64,000 bases of DNA from Gracilaria gracilis (GCA_030374805.1 JARGSG010000103.1:95439-159438); one strand, 5' to 3'. Counted from the first letter of the stretch, positions 1 to 10,209 are shown. Notes: generated from the letters alone by a model not told the origin. A program made the numbers and translations.

Positions 1-354
1 TTCGACATCCTCTCCAGCGTTGCCTTGACCCTGAGCCTTCTTGAGCTCTTCGGTCCTCATGTTGAGCTCCCTCTCAGTTTTCAATAATTCTCGTTCAAGC
101 CTCAGTATCCCACCTTCTCTTCTGGCGAACTCATCCACCTCATTGCTCGAGATATCTGTTGCGCAAAGAATACCTTTTCTTAACTTCTTCACATTCCGAC
201 GTTCTTCCGTCAGACGTTGCTCAAGTTCAACAACCTTGTCCACCAACCCCGCTACCTCATCGTTGACTAGATCTCCTAGAAACTCTTTTGCTGTAACTGG
301 AGTAACGTCCTCAGCCTCGGAATGATGCAGCTCGAAAGATTGCCCATTTCCCAT
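1..354 (-). CDS. Partial coiled-coil protein, runs off the left edge
   Basis: On the minus strand an ATG at 354-352 opens a frame that has no stop down to base 1, giving 118 residues of an unfinished protein that starts MGNGQSFELHHSEAED. From about residue 35 the chain is rich in Glu, Lys, Arg and Leu with heptad-like spacing (for example VVELEQRLTEERRNVKKLRK and LRLERELLKTERELNMRTEE), which predicts a long alpha-helical coiled coil. I do not recognise a family; a structural or cytoskeletal role would be a guess. The plus-strand ORF over the same bases is Ser-rich and looks like its shadow. The start is the first ATG in the frame. Confidence 0.55.
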   Translation of the reverse strand, partial: MGNGQSFELHHSEAEDVTPVTAKEFLGDLVNDEVAGLVDKVVELEQRLTEERRNVKKLRKGILCATDISSNEVDEFARREGGILRLERELLKTERELNMRTEELKKAQGQGNAGEDVE

Positions 355-724
355 AATGAAAACTAAGACAAGGAAGATAAACTTCACTCCTGAAGAACCT
401 GCTATGCGAAAAAACTACAAACCCAGTTTCTTGCAACAGCAACCTTGAGAGTACCTTCGTACCAGTGCTAGGTAGGTGGAGGTTATTCGTTTTCTCTCTA
501 GCAAACTGGCGAAGATTGACCACAGGACGCGTTCCAGATGATGCTGAAATCTGGATCATGCGAAGTCTTTGCGCAAGCATGCAACTACCTGACCCTTTGG
601 TACGACGGTACGAAAGGTACAGTTGTGGTGCTATTTCTAGTACACTCTCACAACAGTACAGTTATGGAAAGACGACTGAGCTACAGGAGAGGAGTAAAAC
701 GCAACACGACGGCTACAGTGCTAC
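355..724. other. Intergenic, no gene seen
   Basis: Short overlapping ORFs on both strands show no protein-like pattern. The only structure noted is the repeat at 639-659, which recurs on the far side of the piggyBac element. Confidence 0.4.
639..659 (+). repeat. 21-bp direct repeat flanking the piggyBac element (partner 4352-4372)
   Basis: Bases 639-659 and 4352-4372 are identical (start AGTACACTCTCAC, end AACAGTAC). The right copy directly follows the TTAA at the right end of the element, whereas the left copy lies 65 bp before the left TTAA. It is therefore not a target-site duplication, since piggyBac duplicates only TTAA. Confidence 0.6.
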
Positions 725-728
725 TTAA

Positions 729-774
729 CCCTTTGAGACCTGGAATTTCTTATGTCTACAATAGTAGACATAAG
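729..774 (+). repeat. Left terminal inverted repeat of piggyBac with internal palindrome
   Basis: It starts CCCTTTGAGACCTGG and contains at 749-774 a palindrome with 11-bp arms (CTTATGTCTAC / GTAGACATAAG) and a 4-bp centre. It aligns with the right end read in reverse complement. Such sub-terminal palindromes are plausible transposase binding sites. Confidence 0.85.
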
Positions 775-1351
775 AACAAGCCAGTAAGAAGTCAAGGTGG
801 ATCACACGTGGTTGGCTCTCAGACGCGTTGAAGTTGATTGAAAGGCGCGTTTGCTTCCACCTGCAGAGCAAGTGCACTTTATGCAGCTGCCCCCACCCTG
901 CGCAGCCGTGCGAGTCATGGCACCCACCAGATCTCGGTCTTTCCCATGGGCGCTCAGAACCGTGCCGTTCACTAATATCCTTTATGTGACAACCATGCTC
1001 CGCGGAAACTTCGTCCTTTGAGAGCACTACTGCGCTATCGCGTAAAGTGGTCGTGCCGTCCCATCGCACCCGCCATCTAGCACAACAAAAAAAGGAACGT
1101 TTGTCCCGTACTGCCACGCCCTTCTGTCATTTCCACCGCTCTACTGAATACATTCTCTTGGACACTGCCGCGCTAGCCAGTGTACTCGGAAGCCGGGTGT
1201 GGTGTGTACCACTCCGTTGCCTTCGTTATCGTGGCTATCGCGCTCGGCAAAACTACAGTGGCCACGACCAACAATTGCAATAGCGTACTACTCTCCTCGA
1301 CTTGTGTGCTACACGAATGCGCAAAGAGCGCACGAAGAACTGGGCACAGAT

Positions 1352-1876
1352 ATGGAGAACGAGCATATACTAGGGTGGTGTCCCAATACGTCAGGGGACA
1401 CGAGCAAGCACCAGCTCACAATCGACACACAGCAGGAGTCGAACACACAGAGTGAAGGCCAAGCCAGATCTACACACGATAGCGAAATCGTAAAGATTAC
1501 AGACGGGCGCACTTTGGTTACGTGGTCTGCTCCCCCGCATCAGGAGGCCGGTGTAGAAGGAAGCTTTGCGCAGAAGATCCCCGTTCAAACCAGGGATAAT
1601 GAAGATGTCGCTTGCCTCAAATGCGGCGGAACTCCTTGCTATTGGGTACAGTTTGGCTCGTTGATTGTGGATAAGACAAGGACCCAATTCCCATTATCTG
1701 CTAGTGCGCAATTCAACAATCAAGCGCGAAAAAGCCCGTACAAGACATACATCTATGAGCGCCACGGCTTCCTGGGCAGCGGCCAGAGAATACAGATCCC
1801 GCATTGCGCTTTGGAGGGAATACGCGCAGTTTGGCCGGACGACGCCGGACACTACATGGGGTTCAAGGAAGAGTAA
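1352..1876 (+). CDS. Accessory ORF of the piggyBac element (uncharacterised)
   Basis: A 174-aa protein beginning MENEHILGWCPN (a longer frame opens at 1199). The N-terminal half is polar and probably disordered. The C-terminal half looks folded: a CLKCGGTPCYWVQFG segment with a Cys-x2-Cys pair is followed by a basic/aromatic block with SPYKTYIYERHGFLGSG, IPHCALEGIRAVWPD and the end GHYMGFKEE. I recall similar small proteins beside transposases in other protist genomes but cannot name a domain. It stops two bases before the stop of the convergent transposase, wholly inside the terminal repeats, so it is mobile cargo. A DNA-binding or transposition-helper role is inference. The opposite frame here shows no protein pattern. 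Confidence 0.6.
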   Translation: MENEHILGWCPNTSGDTSKHQLTIDTQQESNTQSEGQARSTHDSEIVKITDGRTLVTWSAPPHQEAGVEGSFAQKIPVQTRDNEDVACLKCGGTPCYWVQFGSLIVDKTRTQFPLSASAQFNNQARKSPYKTYIYERHGFLGSGQRIQIPHCALEGIRAVWPDDAGHYMGFKEE

Positions 1877-1878
1877 GT

Positions 1879-4002
1879 TTACGGTTTGTGCACCAAATTG
1901 GCAGTAGATAGACTACTTGTGACACAGTTTGGCCTGTTGCGGTGAGGTTTGCTGTGCAGCGCCTGCTGAGCAGAATGGATAGTATCGTATATCTCTGGAC
2001 GTGACTGTCTCAACTGCTCCTTATTATGAAACAAAGAGAAACAATTCACATGGAAACCTCTCTTGCACTGGGTGCAAGAGTACTTGGTATAGCCCTTGCG
2101 AAGTGATCGCGACAGCAGCCTGCACAGAACGCATTGAACTCGCTTACCTTCTACAGTTTCGAGCAGGACATGCGGTGATGATGACTGGGCCTCTACGGTA
2201 AGATGCACCCCCGAATTGTTATCCCCTGCACTGATTGGAGTAAGCGATGCTCGCTTTTGCTTGTATTCCACATGTTCTTGAACCAGTTGCATTACAATGC
2301 GCTGTTTCATACCCGAAATATGAATGACTGTGTCACCGTGTGGGGTTATCGCTTTCAGAAGTCCGTGGCCGTTTAGGATGCAGGCGTCCAGCGTGAATGT
2401 CAAGAGACTCATTGGTACTCGTCTTTCTCTGCGTAGTGTTGCTATAGTTGAGCGTAGCTGATCGAAGCGATCAACGCCGTTCATAAATAAATTGTAAGCG
2501 ACGATGACGGCGGGAACCTGCAGAGTTGTGCGTCGTAATGATTCGGCGCCAATCCAACGCTGAAGAGGTGCGAGCCCATGTACGCATTTGATAGAATGCT
2601 CATCGGGTGAATGAATTCTAGCAGTTGGCGTGTCCGCCAAATCATTGGTGTAAAACGAGACCACCGAGCGGTCTTTGAATACTAGAAAGCCTGTTTTGTC
2701 CGCTACACGGATCGGATCGCTTGCACGCGCTCCTTTTTCGTAGACCTGGACCAACCGCCATTCTCCTCGACGCTCGTGCTTCAATGCTTCAATAACTTCT
2801 TTTAAAGCAGGACGGTTTATACCATCCACGTTATTAAACCTTACAGTTCCTAATACCTTGCATTCGTCGTCACTGAGAACTCGTAGTTGTTTCGCTAGCA
2901 GATGTCTCGTGTAAAAGTTGTCCATAACAACCAGACGACTATTGACCTGCGTTGGGTGAAGACAGGTTTGATGCGCAATTTGAGCGCACCAAAGAGCAGA
3001 GGGCGACGACTTGGGAAGCAGCTTGCCATCAACCTTAGGTTCCACTGCTCCTCTTAGGTCTCGAAAAACCTTGGTGTACCTCTCCACAGGTGCCTCTCCA
3101 CTTTTGTTTCCAGATCCGTTATCCTGAAATGAATGTAAATATGCATGCGACCAGCCTACAACTGCATAAAACCGTATCCCAAATTTGACTGGTTTAGACT
3201 TCATGTAAGAACGAGCGCGAGTTCGAGCTTTGCAGCGTACTGTGTTTTCATCAAGCGAGCTAATACCTACCGGAATGGCAATCGTAGCCGCATTGCGAGC
3301 GAAATGTTCGAGAAGGTGGCGACAATGCCACAAGGGATCTGTACATGCAACGTCATGGTCGTAGGATGGATAAATTCGTAAAGCAGATCGAATGTTTAGG
3401 AACACATCACGTCCCATGACCTTCTTGAAAAAGGAGTTTCCCAACAAGTCGTTCGAAGACCAGTAGTCTCGAAGCCTGTTCAAGCGGTGTAATGATGAGG
3501 CGAGCTCAAGTCCGAGATATGCAAGCAGTTCGTCCCTTCGCAAGGGCTTGGTCCGTTTCCCTCTTCTACATAGCTCTTTGCCAGTCCAGGTTCGAATGCA
3601 ATTGAGAAAAGTGCCGTTCAGAAATAGCATAAACAGCCCTAGTTCGCCCCTATGTTCATATGCCCTCCGTATCAGCGCCTCTTTTGCTAAGTACAATCCG
3701 CTTTTTTTCCGCCATTGCGCGCAATATGGCACATTGTCGTACAAGCCTGATTCTTCTGCTGCTCCCAATGCAGAGACAACGAATTCTTCGGGATCGTCTT
3801 CATCGTAGCAGTACTGACCGACCGTGTCAAAGTTGCATTCATGTTCGTTTGAGAGCATTGGTTGTTTTTCTGCGACGCTTAGAACTGGCAACAAAACTGG
3901 AGGCGTAGGCATAATGTTCTTGACGAAGCTGGATCTTGTGTTGCCATGGACACAGCGCCGCAAATTGTCCAAGCATTTTGGCGGTCGGAAAGCTCTGCTC
4001 AT
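1879..4002 (-). CDS. PiggyBac transposase (DDE_Tnp_1_7 family), intact
   Basis: A 707-aa uninterrupted ORF. This family cuts and pastes DNA at TTAA in the nucleus. About residues 130-290 form the N-terminal DNA-binding/dimerisation part. The catalytic core shows the expected Asp motifs: SSLDENTVRCKARTRARSY followed by KPVKFGIRFYAVVGW (first Asp), RLVVMDNFYTRHLLAKQL (second Asp) and NLFMNGVDRFDQLRS (third conserved Asp). The last 80 residues hold a cysteine-rich domain (CVLCRLL, CTQCKRGFHVNC), as in other piggyBac transposases, where it binds the terminal palindromes. The start is the first ATG of the frame. The length is somewhat above the usual 550-650 aa because of an acidic N-terminal extension. 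No stop or frameshift was seen. Confidence 0.9.
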   Translation of the reverse strand: MSRAFRPPKCLDNLRRCVHGNTRSSFVKNIMPTPPVLLPVLSVAEKQPMLSNEHECNFDTVGQYCYDEDDPEEFVVSALGAAEESGLYDNVPYCAQWRKKSGLYLAKEALIRRAYEHRGELGLFMLFLNGTFLNCIRTWTGKELCRRGKRTKPLRRDELLAYLGLELASSLHRLNRLRDYWSSNDLLGNSFFKKVMGRDVFLNIRSALRIYPSYDHDVACTDPLWHCRHLLEHFARNAATIAIPVGISSLDENTVRCKARTRARSYMKSKPVKFGIRFYAVVGWSHAYLHSFQDNGSGNKSGEAPVERYTKVFRDLRGAVEPKVDGKLLPKSSPSALWCAQIAHQTCLHPTQVNSRLVVMDNFYTRHLLAKQLRVLSDDECKVLGTVRFNNVDGINRPALKEVIEALKHERRGEWRLVQVYEKGARASDPIRVADKTGFLVFKDRSVVSFYTNDLADTPTARIHSPDEHSIKCVHGLAPLQRWIGAESLRRTTLQVPAVIVAYNLFMNGVDRFDQLRSTIATLRRERRVPMSLLTFTLDACILNGHGLLKAITPHGDTVIHISGMKQRIVMQLVQEHVEYKQKRASLTPISAGDNNSGVHLTVEAQSSSPHVLLETVEGKRVQCVLCRLLSRSLRKGYTKYSCTQCKRGFHVNCFSLFHNKEQLRQSRPEIYDTIHSAQQALHSKPHRNRPNCVTSSLSTANLVHKP

Positions 4003-4214
4003 GTGCTTTTAGTCGGCCATGAAGTCCACTGAATTTGTTGGATGCACTCTGTTTGGGTGAGATTGTGTGAGATGCAGCTTTGCTGATCTGCGACGCAAAT
4101 TACGGCGCTACGCTGCCAGTACGCTTTCCATTGGAGCAATACAGCTCCACATTATCGTTATCAATTGGTAGCAATCAGTCAACATCTCACCAATTGCCAA
4201 TAAGGACGATTTTC

Positions 4215-4240
4215 CTTATGTCTACTATTGTAGACATAAG
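4215..4240. repeat. Sub-terminal copy of the piggyBac palindrome
   Basis: This is an additional copy of the palindrome inside the right end, with the same 11-bp arms. It is the exact reverse complement of the copy at 749-774, so the right end has two copies and the left end one. Asymmetric internal repeats are typical of piggyBac ends. Confidence 0.8.
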
Positions 4241-4303
4241 AATCTAAACCACCTGGCAGTCCGTCGACCAATTGGTTTTACTGTCACCCAATCAGGTTTA
4301 CTT

Positions 4304-4347
4304 CTTATGTCTACATATGTAGACATAAGATTTCAGTTCTTAAAGGG
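4304..4347 (-). repeat. Right terminal inverted repeat of piggyBac with internal palindrome
   Basis: Read on the minus strand from 4347 it begins CCCTTTAAGAACTG, matching the left end with a few mismatches. It ends in a perfect 26-bp palindrome at 4304-4329 (arms CTTATGTCTAC / GTAGACATAAG, centre ATAT). TTAA follows at 4348-4351. Confidence 0.85.
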
Positions 4348-4837
4348 TTAAAGTACACTCTCACAACAGTACGGTACCCGTCGTACCGTCAACGGTGCTC
4401 AATGCTCAGATCGAATGAATGGACCAACTGTTGACTGCCATTCGAAAAATATTGCACTCAAAGAAGGCTTACAGTGCTTTGAATGTAATTTGAATGCCAT
4501 TCAAACCGTTCTCGTCGCTGCTCATTCATATCAATTGAATGCATTTGAATGATTTTGTACTGAAAACGACTTTTAATACCATGTTTACATACCCCGGCAT
4601 ATCGGCGATATATCAAGGTCAGACCCTGCGCCTCTCTCGGAACGGTGCTACAAGCAGTCTGGATAGATGTATAATCAAGATCAAGATAAGATGCCAAACC
4701 GGTGTGGTCACACCAACTACCACCGTTCTTGAACTCCGTACGTAGTGGTATATATATATTTCTCGTACCACGTCCTTGTTTTGATCCTTCATTGGTCTGA
4801 AGATCCAAGCTTGAGAACGAGAGAGAGAGAGAGACGT

Positions 4838-6922
4838 TTTTTAGCCGATCTTGATCCAGCCGTAATACAATATCTGACTTCGGCACTCGCAGATACGGCA
4901 GCTGCGGAAGACGAAGTAGTGAAAGTGGTCTCAATTTTTCTTCCGCACCTGAACCCTGATATTTCTTCATCTAAAAGCCAGGAAGTCGCCCGTGACATCC
5001 TCCGTCAGCTTCATGGAGCGCCAACAGAGGATCAAACAAGAGAAAAGCTCGTTCGTCTCACGAAAGCAACTCGGTTAGGAGCAAGTGTGGGCATAGACGC
5101 AGGGAGACGTAAAGGAACCAGGGCAAGGCAACGCGTAGGAAACGCCAACCAGACATTGGACCGCTCTGCGGAAGCTGAAAGAGCCAAAGAAGCCTCTGCA
5201 GCACGTCGTGCGAGACGCGTGGGAGCGCAGGTAAAGACGTACCAATCCGAAGCCACGGTAAGCAGCACAAAAGCGAAGTACACCCCCAGTTCGAGCGATG
5301 TTCATATAGAAGGATTGGATTTGTCTTTTGGAAGGATGACTTTATTAGATGGAGCCGAGCTTCATATACCATACGGCAGAAGAGTTGGAATCATCGGAAG
5401 AAATGGATGTGGTAATACAACATTGATGCGAGCGATTGTCCGTCGAGAACTACCAATACCAGAAGATATGGATATTGTGTATGTCGAACTGGAAATAGCT
5501 GGCAGTGAGAAGACGCCCTTGGAGGTGGTGCTGGAAAGCGAATTCGAGCGACAAGAGCTTCTGGCTGAAAAGGAAGAACTCAACGACGAGAAACTAAAGG
5601 AAGCAGGGGACGAGCTGGACCCATCTGTTGCAGCCAGACTCACTGAGTAATACGAGAAGCTTGGTCAGATGGATGCCGACAAGGCGAAGGTGCGCGCTGC
5701 GGGTATTCTTGATGGACTTGGTTTCAGTGATCATGTGATGTCGAATCAAACAGTGAACGAGTTTTCCGGTGGTTGGCGTATGCGTATTTCGCTGGCCTCT
5801 GCACTCTTCCTGGAACCTAAACTGCAGTTTCTGGATGAACCTTCAAATCATCTCGATGCAATGACCGTCATCTGGCTGGGAGACCTTTCTCGTTGGCCAC
5901 ACACAATTGCGTGTGTATCTCATGATCGGGCGTTTCTCAACGAGATTTGCACCGACATAATTCATTGCAAAGACCATAAACTACATCCTTATAGTGGTAA
6001 CTAAGACGATTTCGAGAAGGCAAGAAGAGAAAGACTAAAGCAACTGGAACGTCCTGCAGAAAGTCAAGAAATGAAGCGCGCTCACATTCAGAAGTTTGTT
6101 GACAATTCCGTCACAATGCAAAACGTGCAAGTATGGCACAAAGTCAATTGAAGATGTTACAACATATGGATGAAGAGCGAGTTGTACTTCCTAGCGAAGA
6201 GGAAGAAGTTTCGTTCACATTCCCGGATCCCGGAGCATTAACTGGCTCGCATGCATCTGCTCAGATTTGTGACCTGAATTTTGGATACCCAGACCGAGAA
6301 GTTCTCTTTCGGAGTCTGGACTTCAGCATCAACATGGATTCTAGAACTGTGCTTCTCGGTCCAAATGGGGCGGGCAAGTCAACGTTACTCAAGCTCCTTC
6401 TAGACGAAAGCATTCCCATCGACGGGGAGGTGAAGAAGTCACCGAAGCAGCAGTTGGGATACTTCTCACAGCATCATATGGACACTCTAGCACTTTGGCG
6501 AACGGCGTTGGAGCACATGAAATGATGTTCCCAGATGCAATAATGCCCGAGTGGCGTAGTCATTTGGCGAAGCTTGAGTACACAATGAACAAGCGCTGCA
6601 ACCGATTAACACGCTCTCTGGAGGTCAAAAGAGTCGAATAGCTCTAGCGGTGATAACATTCCAGAAGCCGCATATCTTGATCCTTGATGAGCCCACAAAT
6701 CATCTAGACATCGAGACCCTGGATTCACTGATAATGGTGCTTAATTCGTTCAACGGTGGTTTGCTCGTGGTTACGCATGATGCGAGACTGGTGGCCAGCG
6801 TCTGTGAAACAATTTGCGTGTGTGAGGACGGTAAGGTAACAGAGTTCAGAGGGGAATATGAGGAATATCGGCAACAGATGGTTCAGCGATTGCGAGCGAG
6901 ATCGAAACTTTTCTCGATATGA
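4838..6922 (+). pseudogene. Broken GCN20/ABCF3-type ABC ATPase
   Basis: ABCF3/GCN20 proteins are soluble twin-ATPase factors acting on ribosomes and translation control. Homology starts near FLADLDPAVIQYLTSALAD and runs through both ATPase domains. NBD1 has a Walker A with the catalytic Lys replaced (GRNGCGNTTL), signature FSGGWRMR, Walker B LQFLDEPSNHLD and switch CVSHDR. NBD2 has GPNGAGKSTLL, LSGGQKSR near 6614, ILILDEPTNHLD and VVTHD. In-frame TAA codons occur at 5648-5650 and 6002-6004. The frame changes near 6130, near 6520 and between about 6580 and 6614. Several independent lesions plus the lost Lys argue for a dead copy, not sequencing error. No ATG fits the family start; the region upstream is a GA-rich microsatellite. 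Confidence 0.85.
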
Positions 6923-7319
6923 ACACACCCGCAGACCTGTATCTACCCTAGTTTTGCGCAACTGATTTCGTGTTTAGGAGTCACAATACAACACCGCTGC
7001 TCTCAACATGCACTTGTCCCGCCGCAATTTGCAGAAGCCGTCCCTGGCAATCAGGAAGCACCTTGCTACCAACAAGCTCAAATAAGAAATTCTAATGTGA
7101 GCGTATCCGCGTCCTATTTACATTGTCTAACGTAGTCGTTACCCAGTGGGGAGCCAGTGCCTCCATGATGGTTACTAGGTCAGAGTTTCGACTACAGGAG
7201 ATCCTTTTCACTAAAATCACTAAACCATAACGATGAAGCGCAGGAAAAAGATCTGTTGAGCAGTATATACGAGAGCATGGAAGTAGAGCCAGTGTCATAG
7301 GTTGGCTTCTTCATGAGCA
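6923..7319. other. Intergenic, no gene seen
   Basis: This stretch lies between the convergent ABCF3 and SDR pseudogenes. No protein-like ORF or repeat was recognised. Confidence 0.4.
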
Positions 7320-8090
7320 AGACGAGCCACAATCTAGAGCGTGTAGCACCAGCAACAACAATGATTTCACCACTTACAAACCGTGATTCTTCCGGTACAA
7401 TAAAAGAAGCAACGGAAGCAACATCATCCACACACCCAATTCCACGTAGTCGACTTCTTTCCTTCCCCAAACCAACTTCTCTTTTTCCCTATCCGAAATC
7501 GTTCCCATCATCGTCCTTTCACAAAGCGCTTGAAAAACGAGTGCGGATTAACCTGGGGCCACAGCATTTACTCGAATATCATCATCTGCGACTTCATCCG
7601 CGAGAACCTTGGCCATTCCCAACAAAGCCGTCTTCGAAACGGAATATACCCCTAACTTACGAATCGGAAAATAGCGAGAGAAGTGCAACCCACATAAAGA
7701 GAGAGAGAGAGAGAGAGCATAACCCACAGAAATTCTTGGTCTTTTTGAAGAGAGAAAACTTCTTGTGACGTTTTACTGCAGTTTAATAATAAGAAACTAC
7801 TGTCCACAATAAAGAAGAAAGAAGAAGAAAGCGAAAGAAGTGACGAAGAATACTGCTACCAGTTTGGGTAGAGGTTTGAACATCTTACAAAGACGAAAGT
7901 TTGCCGTAACGTCGAACAGGTGCACCTTATTCCAGACCTCATCACTCACATCCAGAAGATTAGCAAAGTTGGATGAGATCGCTGCGTTGAGTATGAGTGC
8001 ATCAACTCCATCAGAAATCTGACGGACGCACTCATACAATCGAATGCGATCTTTCTATCATCAATGTTGCCCTGCGTCCTGATCGAAGTG
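7320..8090 (-). pseudogene. Broken short-chain dehydrogenase/reductase (DHRS4-like)
   Basis: SDR enzymes are NAD(P)H-dependent oxidoreductases. Read from high to low coordinates, the remains are: DGVDALILNAAISSNFANLL with DVSDEVWNKV and ANFRLCKMFKP (about 8010-7870), then LGVYSVSKTALLGMAKVLAD with DIRVNAVAPG (about 7655-7540, including the catalytic YxxxK), then GCVDDVASVASFIVPEE with VSGEIIVVAG (about 7450-7350). The pieces lie in different frames, with a stop after NAVAPG. A GA-rich insertion of about 150 bp separates the first two. The N-terminal Rossmann glycine motif is not found. Segment order and spacing match the DHRS4 group. Confidence 0.75.
7698..7719 (+). repeat. GA dinucleotide microsatellite
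   Basis: About ten GA units lie inside the insertion that splits the SDR pseudogene. A shorter GA tract lies at about 4817-4834, before the ABCF3 pseudogene. Confidence 0.8.
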
Positions 8091-8998
8091 GGCACAACTC
8101 TAACTAACGGGAAACTCCCGCGTTCTCGGCGGCGCTGTTTTCCTTGTTTGAACCTTGTTTTACTTTCATTTGAGAGAGACATTTGAATGGGGGTTATGAA
8201 CAGTAGAAGAATGGCAGGTTTCTCTTTTGGAACAATAGTTTCCAACGTGTAGGGTTACTAGAAGCTGTTCACGGGATCTATATTTGCGAAAAGGAATACA
8301 GGCACTTTGTTCACCGAAGTTGTTTCGAAACATCCTAGCGTACCGTATTGGTGCACATTGAACACCGACGGTTAGATTATGAAATTTAACTTCGGTACAC
8401 GCGCTCGGATTCGAGGTCGAGCTAATCCTTCAAGAGCATCATCTTGCGGCAAGCATGGAACGTATCGCATATGTTTTCTTTCTCGTTCTCATCCTTAGTA
8501 ATCTCTTAGATGACCCAATGGAGATCGACTATCACACCGACAAAGACGTTGTCATGACGGACGTAGAACAAAGCGCTTCGAGAAAGCGTCGTGTCGACTG
8601 GGGGGGTCCTAGCAATCCGAAAAGAAGGAAGGTACAAGTCGGATATGAAGTCTTTTGGGTGTCGCACAATTTCGGCTGATACATAGACTCATCTTCCTTA
8701 GCATGGTCTGAAGCTCTTTACTTTCTAGCTAATGGGAGGTATGGTAGTGTAAGTGGTTCAATGTTCTCCAAAACCCAAAACCATTATGTTGCCTTGATCA
8801 TCATAACATGACTAACATGGCTTTTCTCTTCTTGTTGCCGCACCGAATTACTCCAGTGGCTCTTCCGAGTACGCCCGACAAACAGGAAGTGTACGCAGTT
8901 GGCTGTCCTTTCGATCTACGCTCGATCTATTCGCATTTATATATACAAAACCTACAGTAAACCGAGGAGCTTTGCATGATGCGGCACGTACCGTTGGT
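8091..8998. other. Mostly non-coding; one weak small ORF
   Basis: The only candidate is a 74-aa plus-strand ORF at 8455-8679. It has a hydrophobic start (MERIAYVFFLVLILSNLL) and then a basic patch (SRKRRVDWGGPSNPKRRKVQ). It could be a chance frame or a fragment, and I do not recognise it. Confidence 0.25.
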
Positions 8999-9035
8999 GC
9001 GGCGATGTGATCGATACCATCGATCACATCGCCGC
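8999..9035. repeat. Perfect 17-bp inverted repeat with 3-base loop
   Basis: The left arm 8999-9015 (GCGGCGATGTGATCGAT) is exactly complementary to 9019-9035, with loop ACC. It lies downstream of the WD40 pseudogene (minus strand). It could be a terminator-like or cruciform structure. Confidence 0.85.
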
Positions 9036-9239
9036 GATCGATTCGATAGTATCTGGACCTGATACCTCACTTCCTCAGGTGGCTTTACTCCTCCTTCCAC
9101 GTCCACGAAGCATAGCCCTATCAGCTTCGAGCATCGGCGAAATCGTTTCAAAGCCACCTGAAGTTGGTCGCGTGCCATGGCTCCTAGTCTTACGATGCGG
9201 ACTGTTTTACACGACGGGCGTGCTCCTTCGTAGCAGCTC

Positions 9240-10209
9240 CGCAGCACAAACAACGCGCCCTGTATTACGTCATCGGCTCCCCGCATTGCGCGTCTCAAAC
9301 ACGCACCGTCTTGTCCCACGACCCCGAGATGATGCGAGTACCATCTGCATTCGTCGCAGCGCAGTTCACCGTATCAGTGTGTCCGTCGTAAGGCTGTCTC
9401 ACGACCTCTTCGCCTAGCGCGTTCCACACGCGCGCAGTCTTGTCAGAAGACCCCGAAACGATGTGGTTTTTCTACCAAACGTACCCGACCCAAAAGCAAC
9501 GCATGTAACCGCACAAGTATGGCCTCTCAAAGGCTGTCCCATTGCTTTCCTGCTTTGTACGTCCCACACCCGCACCGTCCTATCCCACGACCCCGAAACA
9601 ATGCGGCGGATATCACAGCAAAATGCAACGCACGTAACTGCACGAGTATGGCCGCGGAGAGGCTCTCCTATTGTCCCATGGCGTTGCGCATCCCACACGC
9701 GCAACGTCGTGTCATAGGACCCGGAAACGATGTGGTTTTCATCAAAGCTCACTGCCACGCAGCAGATCTCGCCAGAGTGTCCGCGGAGAGCCTCCCCAAC
9801 CGCCTCTCCGCTTTTGCGTCCCACACGCGTACTGTCTTGTCGCGAGATGCAGAAATGATGCGAATGTCATCGGAGCTCACTGCCACGCACTGCCACGCAC
9901 ATCGCCTCATCAGTGTAGCCGCGAAGAGGCCGTCCCACCGTCCTTCCACTCAGCGTGTCCGACATTCGTATTCTGTTGTGTTTGTATATCGATATCGCTA
10001 GCGTCACCTTCACACTTTCCAAAGCAACTCAGAGACTGTCGATGCCGCCAGAGATCAAATTTTGACATCCCAGATCTTTTGCTTCGTTTGTTCTCTGGGT
10101 CCCGCTGCAGCTCCCCTGTTTCTATGTTCCAGATATATATTCTGCCATTCTCATGAGCCGTGGCAATGATGCTTTGATCACGCACAAACGTGCAATTCTG
10201 CCACCCCAT
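9240..10209 (-). pseudogene. WD40-repeat protein remnant
   Basis: At least five WD40 blades can be read on the minus strand in several frames. Typical strings are RIISGSWDKTVRV (near 9320), LRGHTRAVTCVAF with RRIVSGSWDRTVRVWDVQ (near 9600), LRGHSGEICCVAVSF with HIVSGSYDTTLRVWDAQ (near 9720) and CVAVSSDDIRIISASRDKTVRVWDAK (near 9870). The N-terminal piece near 10200 reads ATAHENGRIYIWNIETGEL. WD40 propellers are protein-interaction scaffolds. Frames change at least three times, so the gene is dead. The near-identical blades with GH and GSxD motifs resemble the expanding WD arrays of NACHT-type proteins, but no NACHT domain is seen. Confidence 0.8.

Larger units (their letters stand above)
725..4351 (-). 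mobile_element. Complete piggyBac DNA transposon with TTAA target sites
   Basis: The element proper is 729-4347 (3619 bp) and is flanked by TTAA at 725-728 and 4348-4351, the hallmark of piggyBac insertion. Its ends are inverted repeats beginning CCCTTT. It carries two convergent ORFs, the transposase (minus, 1879-4002) and an accessory ORF (plus, ending at 1876), separated by two bases. Intact ends plus an uninterrupted transposase suggest a potentially autonomous copy (inference). Confidence 0.9.

Noticed and set aside
4458-4970. 170-aa minus-strand ORF before the ABCF3 pseudogene
   Set aside because: It overlaps the start of ABCF3 homology and a GA microsatellite and shows no domain.
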